Below are positions 9,597 through 22,048 of a stretch of DNA of 22,048 nt, one piece after another; position 1 is the stretch's first letter, and each line of letters begins with the position of its first letter. The notes beneath the pieces were generated by a model. It searched no databases and was not told the origin of the DNA. It saw only the letters and a program-made list of their open reading frames with translations. This DNA is from Pigoraptor vietnamica (Eukaryota; Opisthokonta; Filasterea). Made by a program: the position numbers and the translations under genes. The DNA is taken from contig CALSCQ010000795.1 of NCBI GenBank assembly GCA_943704525.1, forward strand, positions 1 to 22,048. Direction: 5' to 3'.

Positions 9597-9693
9597 TCAC
9601 ACACACGCACACACACACACACACACGCACACACACACACGCAGCACACACACACACGCACGCACGCACACTCACACACACACACACACACAC
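9597..9693. repeat. (CA)n microsatellite upstream of the unknown gene's promoter
   Basis: About 97 bases of CA repeats with CG interruptions, immediately upstream of the TATA box on the minus strand. It could influence the promoter through DNA structure, but this is only positional inference. Confidence 0.93.
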
Positions 9694-10828
9694 CGCGCGC
9701 ATGTGCACACGTGCGCAGTTTCCGGGAAAAGCGGCCCCATTGCGCGAGAAGCGGCCAATGAGCGAAACCGCGCACAATCGGGACAAACGAGCCCCATACA
9801 ACGCCCATACACACAAGGGCGCATAGTGGCCCATAACAAACGGGCGGTTACGCGCGCCCATACTCGCGCCATAGTAAACACCGCCATACACCACGCGTAA
9901 CAAAACGAAAGAAACTTCCAGAAGAAACGTTGGGCAAAAGACGTCCCTCTGACGCACGCGTTCCGTCGGAACGGACGCTTCGTAAAAACGACGGCGAGAA
10001 AATCGCCAGGCGATTACGAGACGAAAGCACGAAAACACACTGAAAAACACAAAAGAAACACACAGAGACGAAGAGGGAACTTGGGGCACGCAACAAACCT
10101 CCGTCACGACACCACAAGCCCTCAGCCCTTCAGCGAACAACGAACCACGCCAGTTGCCCCCAGCACAGCACTGGACCGCAGGGTCAGCACTTGCGGTGCA
10201 TGTAGTGTGGTGTGTGTGGCATGTTCGCGTGTCTACGCACGCGCACACGCTTCCCAGCGAAAGTCGCTGCGAAATCGAGTAACGCAGTGACTTCTGTGTA
10301 TCTTCACCACACGCAAGCTTGAGGCCAAATACGCACTCAATCGGAATTGCATGGCCTGTGGTGGCGCATGCAGAGGAGTGTGTGCGCGTTCGTGTCACTG
10401 TGTGTTGCGCGAGCGTGTGAGCGTGAGCGTGCGTGTGTGAGAGGAGGGAAGAGGGAGAGTTGCAGAGCAGATGTGTGTGTGTGTGAGAGAGAGAGAGATC
10501 CGAAATGCCGCTGATTTTTTCATAGAAATTTCATAGCTAAATAATGAAAAATAAATTTTTAATAATAAACGCCATCCAAAAAAAATCCATAGTCACGTGA
10601 TCAAACAATTTCACCGAGCTCTCGGTCTGTTGTCACAGGGAAGAATTGTTCGACACAGCTGTTTCAAAACGCAACACTCGCACTCCCTTTTCACTCACGC
10701 CTCGATTCGTCCCCAAACCTCTCTTTGTACGAAGTAGAGGCTCTCTGCATCCGAGCACTTTGCTAGCAGCTGTGTGCCCTGCGGGGTCAAACTTTCTTAT
10801 TGAGAGGAAGATCTGACTTTGTGAGACA
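9694..10828. other. Divergent promoter region between the unknown gene and RPT2
   Basis: About 1.1 kb without a credible gene. A long minus-strand open frame (9574-10398) has repeat-driven composition and no recognisable domain. Features seen are a GA/GT-rich tract (about 10418-10498), a sharply AT-rich block (about 10514-10580) with TATA-like strings, and a CACGTG E-box at 10594-10599. The last two lie 230-315 bases before the RPT2 ATG and are the best candidates for its promoter. Confidence 0.4.
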
Positions 10829-14246
<3,418 letters not shown>

Positions 14247-14737
14247 ATACGCGCCTTCTCCAGACGCCCCGAACGGCCGCGGGCTTGTGTGTGCGCTGGT
14301 CGCGTGCGTGTTGGGTGCTCTGTCTGCTGTGCGCCGTTGCTGTGCGACGGGGCGCTTCGTCGGTTTGACTAAAACTGTTGTTCTCGAGCCTGCCCATGCG
14401 TTGTGTTTGGTCCTGTGTGTGTTTATGCGCGTACTTCAGTGACTTATCCTAGGGCTGGCGTGCGCTTGTTGAGACTGTCGGATTCTTGTTGTCGGCGCCA
14501 GAGCCGTGCTACTACTACAGCATTGCGGCGGCCAATGGAGAACACTTCAGAAACAGATTGCGAGGGGCTTGAGGCGAAGCAAACTGAGTCTCTACACCAT
14601 ACGCAATTGTACGACCGAAACAGCGCCCAGCATTCTCACGAAGACTGCGCTGTCATCTACAATGGTTCAACGCGCCCACATAATACTGGCCTGTCCTCAA
14701 AGCTTCACATTGCGGCAAACACAAGGAACGCGTTTGC
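14247..14737 (+). other. RPT2 3' flank
   Basis: About 490 bases between the RPT2 stop and the ankyrin-like relic on the other strand. It presumably includes the RPT2 3' UTR. No AATAAA signal is obvious. No coding sequence is supported. Confidence 0.45.
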
Positions 14738-15373
14738 TTAATTCGACTCAATTGAGAATTTGTTCCGGTTGTCCCTAAGCCACTGCAGCATATCGGGTGT
14801 CAGCTCATACGACGGTATGTCGTCGACGCATTTCAGCGACCAGGGCACGACGGGATAATGAAAGTCGATGGCAGCCTGTAACACGTCCCGCCGACTCGAC
14901 CTCGCAAAGCTATCGACATACAGACGCCCCACGAGATTCACACCGAGCGCCGACCGTGCTAGATCGCAAATGTATCGTAGCGTAGATAAGTCTTAAAAAT
15001 CAAATCCTCCCTGCCAGCCCTCGTAGCGAACGCGCTCGCGTACGTCTCGACGATGGCGCGCAAAAAACGCGTGTCGCGCACGTCATGAACAGCCTTGAGG
15101 AACTGAGAACCATATATCGGCGAACTGCCAGACACACATCCCTCAACAACGGCCGGGTGGTTCTCCTCGAACCAGCGCACGAAATCGATGCGTTCGCAGC
15201 GCACCGCAGTCACAAAGGCATGCTGGAGCGCATCGGGCGCCGAGGCAGCCGCGGGATCGCGCGCAAGCACCCAACGGAACAGACGCCACCGCCGCGAGAT
15301 GACCGCCGCGGACAGCGTCCGTGCAAATGTTACTCGCCAAAATTGGAGCGGCCATCGCCGTGTCGGAAAGCAT
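14738..15373 (-). pseudogene. Ankyrin-like repeat protein relic with two frameshifts
   Basis: Three adjacent minus-strand segments in different frames read as one protein. Segment 1 (15373 to about 15290) includes CTDAVRGGHLAAV, an ankyrin-like helix phrase. Segment 2 (about 15300-14959) includes FRWVLARDP and FVRWFEENHP and ends at a TAG. Segment 3 (about 14980-14738) includes DLARSALGVNLVGRLYVDSF and ends with a WLRDN phrase and TAA. Continuity is restored only by small frame changes near 15290 and 14980, with no room for introns. The repeats resemble the loose ankyrin-like families that are expanded in some protists, but family assignment is by eye. It could instead be a gene with sequencing indels. 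Its 5' end faces the THADA-like gene about 120 bases away. Confidence 0.45.
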
Positions 15374-15490
15374 CCGGGGCACTGCCGTTACCGCCTGTTA
15401 CTCTGCACGTGTTTTGCGACCTGAAACTGCCATCTCGACGCAAATCTCATTTTTTCCGCGCATTCCTTCGTGCGCTGCTGCGTTCTTCGC

Positions 15491-18400
15491 ATGGGGCGTG
15501 GAGGCGGCAAGCGGGGAGCGCCCGCGCGTGCCACGGGCGCAGAGAGCGTCCCTCTACGCGCGCACGACGCCACATCACTCGCGGCGGTCGAGTCGCTCGC
15601 CTCCTCCGCACAGGCCCTCCACAGTAACCGCCTGCGCGATCCCGTCCTCGCGCTCGTCGACTCGCTCCGACGACGCTTTGACAGCGATGCGGCGGGTGTC
15701 TCGGCGCAAAAAGCGGCGATCGAGGGTCTTCGCGCTCCACTCTCCGCAGCCGCGCGCGAGGGAGGGGACGAGTTGCAGCCGCCGGTGCTCGGCGTGTGCG
15801 GTGCGTTGTGCGACCTCTACTTTGCCCCGCGGCAACAGACGTGGGCGCGAAAGGCAATTCTACAGGCGCTTCTCGGTGCTAACGGCGCCGTCGCGTCGGG
15901 GACACCGGGCCTCGTCCCTTCGGCATCCCGCTCGCTCGTGGCGCGCATCCACGTGCACAGGGAAACGCCCGACGACCTCGCGCAAGTGGGCGCGGCACTC
16001 TCCCATCTCTTGGACTCTGGCGGCGCGTGGGGTCTCGCGGTTGCCGGCGCGTGCGTCGTGGACGCCGTCTCTCTCTATGCATCGCTGCTGCGCGACGGGG
16101 CGTGGCTCGCTCGCTCGCACGGAAACGCAACAGAGGCTCTAAAGGGGTGCGTGCGCGTGCTACAAAAGCTGTCGGTGCCCGTTTCGCGCGCGCTGCTGCA
16201 ATCGACAGCGTCGAGGGATGACGCGTCTCGCGCCACTGCGCTCGCCGTGTGCGACGCCGCCGCGTCTTCCTTGGGCATGCTGTGCGGTGCCACGGACGAG
16301 GACGCCGCGGGCGTGGGGACGCTCCTCTTGGCCGGCCTGTGCGTGGGCACGTGTCTCTCGATGCTCGAGCCGTCGCACGCGCTGCCGTCCGCTCTCGCGC
16401 GCCTCCTGCTGCCCGCTGCGCCGTGCGACGTCTCGGCCGTGTGGGAAGTGTTGTCGGCACCTGTCGCCAACATTCGCGTTCAACCGCACAATAATTTGGG
16501 TAAATGCAGCACCGAGTGGCGCGGTCTATTATCGCTCTCGCACGTCCCCGCACTCGCTCTCATCCGTGGTGTGCTGTCGTCGGTGCCTTTGCAATCGCTT
16601 GCGTCCGCGACGTTTTCCCACTGGAGAAGCGCGCTTGCCCCTCTCGCTGGCGCTGAGAAGGACGCCGCCGCGCGCGTGCTCGATGCACTTGCGAGAATGG
16701 AGCCTCCGAGCGCGCTCGTGCACGTGCTGATGGCTGTGCCCGTGTGTCTCCTCTCCCACGCAAACGTCGTCGTCGCGGGTCTCGCCACGAAGACGGTCTG
16801 TGCGTGGCTCGATGCGCTCAGCCGAAACGCGCCCAACACCGATGCCGATGTTGCCGTGGGTGGTGGTAGTGTTGGCGCAGACCGCATGGAGCCTGATGTC
16901 GTCGGAGTGGCAGCTGAAAGCGCCGTCGTCCCTCTTTCTTCAATGAGAGAAGAGGGGGTCCCTGCGCGAACCGACGCCGCCTGGCTGCCGGCAGTTTCAT
17001 TGGCATCGTCAGAGCCGTTTGCGTCGCTGTGTTTTGCGCACGCGCGCGCTCACTGGGACTCGCCCGACGACCACCTCCAGGCCGCATCCCGCGACCTCTA
17101 CGTCCAGTCGCTCGACGCCGTCGGGTCCGTCGCCGGCGGCGCTTTTGCCGAGGCGTGCGCCGCGCGCCTTCTTTCCCTCCACCCGCGCGTGAGAGTGCGC
17201 TACCGCATGCTGGCACCCACACTGAAGCACGTGACCTCGGTGCGGATTCTGGACATGTGCCCGTCCCTGCCCTCCGAACTCCTCGCTGCGCTCGCGTCGA
17301 ACCTCCTCACCGCGCCGGCGACCGAAGCGTACGATGCGCTGCTGCGGCGGACGGGCTGCGACGCCGCCGCATCGACGCAGTGGTGGATGGAGCGCTTTTG
17401 GCCGCTCCTCGCAAACGCCCTCCGATTGCCTTCGAGCACGTCGGACGGCGAGGATGAGGACGAGGCCGAAGCGCGCGCGACCGTGCGAAAGACGCTGACG
17501 AGCACGTGGCTTCCGCGCACCCTGTCTGCGCTGCCGGGCGTCGCAGGGCCCTTGCTGGACATCGCGCGCGAGGGCACTGCCTCGCGGGACGAAGACGGCC
17601 TCCGCGTGTCCGTGGCAATCCTTCGCGCCGTGCGTTCCGCGGGGCTGCTGTCGGCGGGCGCGGGGGCGGTGGCAGGTGATGGGCATCCATTCGGTCCCAT
17701 TGCCGTCGACTCTCTCGTCGCGGCTGCAGAGTCTGCGGACGACGCACTGCGCCTGGACGCGGCCGCACTTGCCGCCGTGCACCCGCGGCGGTCCGAGGGT
17801 CTGTCGGAGGCCGAGTGTCGCGTGCTGGCGGCGTTTGTCGCTGCAAACGGCAACAGTCCCTCGACGTACTTTCGGCAGCAGATGATGGCGACGTTGCGCG
17901 TGGCGGTGCTGAGAGTGAGGGACGCCGTCGCGGCGATCGACCGCGACAGCCGTCAAGCGGCCAAGAGAAAGGCCGCTGTCGGTGCCGACCCCATCGCCGC
18001 CGCAGGGACGACTACCGAGAGCACGTTGGAATCGGAAGAGGGCGCCCGCACGGCCGCACGCGCGCGGATGGTCGCGTTCTCCCGGTGGCTGCGCGACGTT
18101 GCGTGCGCGTTCCTCTACCCCGGAGGGAGTTTCCAGCGGAGGGCTGTCGGGCTGCGTCTCGTCTCTCTGCTCTTCGAGGCCTTTGGTCCCGAGAGCGGGG
18201 GGTGCCTTGCTGAAATGGGCGGCGAGGGCGCGCAGCAGCTAACCGTCTCGGGCGCGCTCTGCGTCTCTCTGCTCGGGTGCATCGACACGACGTTCGAGGA
18301 AGTGAGCAGCATGTCGCGTGGGCTGCTCGTCACGCACGTGCTTGCGTGCGCGAGGGCGGATCCCGCCTCGGCGCTCGCCGGCTCGTCCCTGTCGGACCCG

Positions 18401-21400
18401 ACTCCCTTTGTTCGCTTCGCGTGGCCCCTTCTCTCTGCCGTCCGCGCGGCCGACACGCTCAGCGGGTCGAATTGGCTGCAGTTTGCTTTCGAGGTATGGC
18501 CGATGGGGCTCGATGCCCACGTGTGCGCGTGTGCGGGCAACGCGTGCGCGTGTCCCGCCGACGCTGCCCTTTGCCTGCTCTCGTCGCTGGTCGACGGAAT
18601 CGAGGCACAGCTGGCGACGGCCCGCGGGGACCTCGTGTGCGCCGCGCGTTCGCAGCCGATGCACGGGTTCCTGCTCGCTGCTCGCAAGTGCCTCGAGGCC
18701 GCTGCGGACTTTCACTCGCGCACGCGCGTGGGAGACGCCGCCCTGCCTCTCTGGCGACTCCTCTTGGGGCGCGCTGCGGGCGTTGCACGCGAGTGCATGT
18801 CGTTTGTTCTCGGCGTTCTGTCGGGCGGCTCTGCGTCCATTCCGGACTTTGCAGACATTGAAGTGTCGCTGGGCGAGGCTGTCGCGACCAGCGCAGGGAC
18901 GGACGCCGGGAGCGGCAACGACGAGCGCGACCGGATGTACTCGTGCCTCTGGCTTACGCTGAGAGAGTCGTCGGAACTCATCGCGTCGACCGTCGCCCTG
19001 TTTCCGCTGGAGCCGCCCGCCCAAGCGCACGCGACAACAACAACAACAACACGCGACGCACGACAGGGGTCCACTGCCGTGACGAACGCTGCCGAGGCGT
19101 CACCACAAGGGCAAGACGGACCGGTCCACGCGCGCAAGCGGCAAAAGCACGAGTCAGCAGAGCCGGCGTCGTCTGCGCCCGAGGGCACCTCCCGCTGGCT
19201 AGTCTCCCTCTCTTCCATCGCAGAGTGCGGCGCCGCCTTCTTGTCGCTCCTGACGAGCTGCCGCCACCGCGGCGCCATTGAGACGGGCGCGGCCGCGTTC
19301 GCGCGCGTGTGCCGGCGGCTGCTCGGGCCTGCGGAGGGCGGGCGATACGAGGCGGTGTGCGGCGGATGGCTGGAGCACGCGCTGGCACACTTGGAGAGTG
19401 CTGCGTCGATCACGCGAAGGGGCGCTGGCATTCCGCTCAGCGTGCAGGCCGTGCTTGGGGGCGACGCCTCGCAGGGTCGGCGACTGGCGCGGCCGTGCAT
19501 CGCGCGGTTGGTGGCCACGGCATCGGCGCCCGTCGCGCACGGTGCCGACCCGAACATGGATCTCCCGCAGGTGAGATGAGAGATGCGTGTGCGCGCGCGC
19601 TGTTACTGTCGGAGCTGTGGGAAATTATGGGCGCGCTCGCATTTTGAAAATTCTCAAAAAAGCGGGTTCGGTCATTGGTGTGTAACGCTCATCGAAGCAC
19701 ACGCTCCTTTTCGCCTCAGGTGCGCGCGTGCAATTGTCTGCGGGCGCTCGTCTCGGACGCCGTCGTGGGACCCGCCATGCACCCTTTCTCTGGCGAACTG
19801 GCCGCGCTTGCCCTCCGCATGATGCGCGCCCCCCTTTGGCCCCTGCGCAACGTCGGCCTCCTTCTCTACGGAGCCGTCGCAGCGCGAATCATCGGAAACA
19901 AGAAGCGAGGCACGGTCACGTGTCGCGAACTCGTCGCCATGCACCCGTCCCTTCTCGCCGTCTTTGAGGCTCAGCTGGGGGCCGATGCGCACCTGTCCCC
20001 GCATCCGGGAGTGTTCCCGACGCTCGCGCTGCTGTCGCGGCTTCCCCCGGACTCTGGCGAGGGGGCCGCACGCGACGACGGCAGCGCCGCAGCGGCCGAA
20101 TCGGTGTCGGACGTCGACTGCCGCCTCCGCGCGCTGCGTGAGAGCGTCCTGGGGCACACGGCGTCGCCGATTGCGCAGGTGCGGCACGTGGCGGCGCGCG
20201 CGATGACGGGCTTGTGGGCGCCGTCCGAATTTGTGTCGCTGTGCCGCGCTCTCCTTGTGGAGGCGGTCCTCGAACCCGCGACCTCGCGAAACCGCGCGCA
20301 CGGAGCCCTGCTGGCGTGTGCCGAAATCTTGCGCTGCGCCGAGGAAGACAGGCGGGTCGAAGTCGCAAAGTCGCTGGCCGCTGTTCTTTTATCCGAGCCC
20401 TCGGCGTGGTGGACCGCACATGCGTGTCTCGTGACGAGAGCGGCCGCCGTGAATCTCCTGCGCGAATGCGTCGCGGTGTGCGCGTCGTCCGCCTCGAGCG
20501 CCGATGATGGCACCGGGCGGCTGCGAGAAGTGGTGGCGATGCTGCGTGGGTCGGTGTTCCCCGCGCACCCGTCAACAGGCGACGTGACCGCCCTCATCGG
20601 CTGGTGGGAATACGCCGGCGCCGTTGTGCGGCTCGCGCTGTTCGCGGCTCCCTTGGACGGACAAGACGTCGAGGTCGTCGCGTGCGACTTTCTTCGTCGC
20701 GGATGCGCCGACGTGCGTCGTGCGTGCCTCGGCGTGCTTGCGGAGGGCCCTGCGGGTGTCGCAACGACGGCTGTCGGTCGCGCGTGCGTGGACATTGTGG
20801 TCGAGGCGGCCGGCGAGAAGCGTCCCGAGGACACGAACGCCGCGCTCTCGGCCGTTCTCGCGCAGGCGGACTGGCGGGAAAGCGTCGCGGGCAACAACAA
20901 CGGCGACGACGATTTTTGGCGCGCGGGCGTCTGCGCGCTTGAGGAGGCAGCAGAAGGGAGAGAAGGAGGCAGCGTGGCGGCGTCGTGGCTTGCGGTGCTG
21001 GGTCGATTGGTGGCTGACGCGCACGCTCTGCAGTCGCGATTTTTCAATCGGGCGAGTGCGTGGGCGTCCTTCGTCGCTGCGTTTTCGTCGCCGTCCCGTC
21101 CCGGCACGTGCCGCGCGGCTGCGACGGCGTCCTTGCGGCGCGCGGGACTCTTCGTTCTCCGCGAGCTCTCGCGCACCGGCGACGACGCTGCGCTCGCCCT
21201 CTGGGACGCCGTCTTTGCGCTGCTACAGGACGAGGACGACGGCGTGCGTGAGGGGGCCGCAGCGTTCGTCTCTTCGTGCAACGGTGCAATGGGTTCGGGC
21301 GCGGCAGAGTCGTGCCTCCAGCACTTTGCGCTCTCCCTGCGAACGGCCCGCGACGTGTGCTGCGGCTGGCTCCCCGCACATGTTGCTGCGCCTTACTTGC

Positions 21401-21927
21401 TACGCCGCCTGTCTGTGGGCGTGGGGCCTCTAGAGTCTGTCGGCGGCGCGGAGCAGACTCACGAAGACGACGGTGCGGCGCAGGTGATCTTTGAAGAGGA
21501 GCCAGCAAACATGTTCACCGAGGGGATCGCGGACGCGCAGCAAGACGCCCGTGCACTGCGTGGGCTCGTGGAGCGCTCCTCTGACGTCCTTATGCACGAC
21601 GCCGCTTTGGCCTCTCGTTTGCAGCGCGCGGCGGCGTCCGCTGCCTCTGAGATCGCGCGCTTTGCGGCCTCGCAAGACCGGCCATCGACCGTGAGGCACG
21701 CGCCCACATTCGCGTCCGTTTATCGCCGTCTTTGCATTCTGTGGGCTCTTCGCGGGCTCGTCGACGGCGACGGTGCCGCGGGCATTCGCCATGCGTGTGC
21801 CTGTCTGCAGCAGTGCGCGAGGGACATGCATCCCCTTGTGCTTGCGGCTGCGGCAGATGTGGACGGAGGGACGGCCGGGGCGTTTGGCGTCGGATTTCTG
21901 CTGTGCGATCCGCCGGTGCTGTCGTGA
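15491..21927 (+). CDS. THADA: THADA/Trm732-like protein (DUF2428), 2 exons
   Basis: Exon 1 is 15491-19570 and exon 2 is 19720-21927, joined in phase 0 (donor GTGAGA, acceptor CCTCAG), giving about 2095 aa; human THADA is about 1950. It is a long alpha-helical, HEAT/ARM-like protein. TRRGAGIP (1308-1315) matches the conserved R-R-S-A-G-hydrophobic-P signature of DUF2428. Directly after the intron, the phrases CNCLRALVSD and PLWPLRNVGLLLYGAV...RIIG match the next conserved THADA block. In yeast Trm732 partners the methyltransferase Trm7 for 2'-O-methylation of tRNA position 32; that role is inferred here. A low-complexity Thr run and a basic KRQKHE patch lie at about 1180-1225. The ATG at 15491 is the first in frame; a GTG lies seven codons upstream. 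The protein is unusually Ala-rich and the 6.3-kb coding region holds a single intron. Confidence 0.88.
19571..19719 (+). other. The only intron of the THADA-like gene
   Basis: 149 nt, with donor GTGAGA and acceptor CGCCTCAG, phase 0. Without splicing the upstream frame stops at TGA 19577-19579. Splicing joins the DUF2428 region to the next conserved block in frame. The middle is less GC-rich than the exons (for example AAAATTCTCAAAAAA around 19645). Confidence 0.85.
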
Positions 21928-21937
21928 ACGAGCGCAC

Positions 21938-22048
<111 letters not shown>

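Noticed and set aside
9574-10398. Long minus-strand open frame of 274 codons
   Set aside because: It runs through a CA repeat and has repeat-driven Cys/Val composition, no domain, and overlaps the promoter region of a better-supported gene.
14397-14741. Plus-strand frames after the RPT2 stop
   Set aside because: No similarity, start context or splice signals. They appear to be 3' flank sequence.
19971-21281. 436-codon minus-strand frame opposite the THADA-like exon 2
   Set aside because: Ser/Ala/Arg-rich antisense shadow of a conserved coding exon, with no recognisable domain.

Overview
This window is nuclear DNA from a GC-rich, intron-rich microbial eukaryote. The evidence is spliceosomal introns with mostly GTGNGN donors and CAG acceptors, universal eukaryotic genes (26S proteasome ATPase Rpt2, makorin, THADA/Trm732), a microsomal cytochrome P450, and several long (TG)n/(CA)n arrays. 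The lineage cannot be fixed by reading alone. An ankyrin-like degenerate family member and two U12-like introns would suit a free-living protist that keeps a minor spliceosome, such as an amoebozoan or a similar group.

Layout. 72-1645 (-): a four-exon makorin-type CCCH/RING ubiquitin ligase. 1646-2535: intergenic. 2536-3213 (+): a poorly resolved small spliced gene. 3161-6028 (-): a complete eight-exon cytochrome P450 (497 aa). Its intron 4 has AT-AC ends, and a long CA repeat sits in intron 3. 6463-9422 (-): a seven-exon gene for an unrecognised protein of about 563 aa. A tandem repeat in its first intron carries extra copies of the exon end and splice donor. 9694-10828: spacer between the divergent promoters of that gene and RPT2. 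10829-14246 (+): a 13-exon RPT2/PSMC1 (443 aa), reconstructed in full. 14738-15373 (-): a frameshifted ankyrin-like relic. 15491-21927 (+): a two-exon THADA/Trm732-like gene (about 2095 aa). The window ends in a (GT)55 array starting 12 bases after its stop codon.

The genes look like ordinary neighbours, not a functional cluster. Makorin and Rpt2 both belong to the ubiquitin-proteasome system but are far apart and separately promoted. No operon, virus, transposon, CRISPR array or rRNA/tRNA gene was found. The most notable signals are two introns with U12-type donors (an AT-AC intron in the P450 and a GTATCCTTT intron in makorin), the duplicated splice donor in the unknown gene, and that unknown protein itself. 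Exon models were built by hand from frame continuity, family conservation and splice dinucleotides; no transcript data were available.
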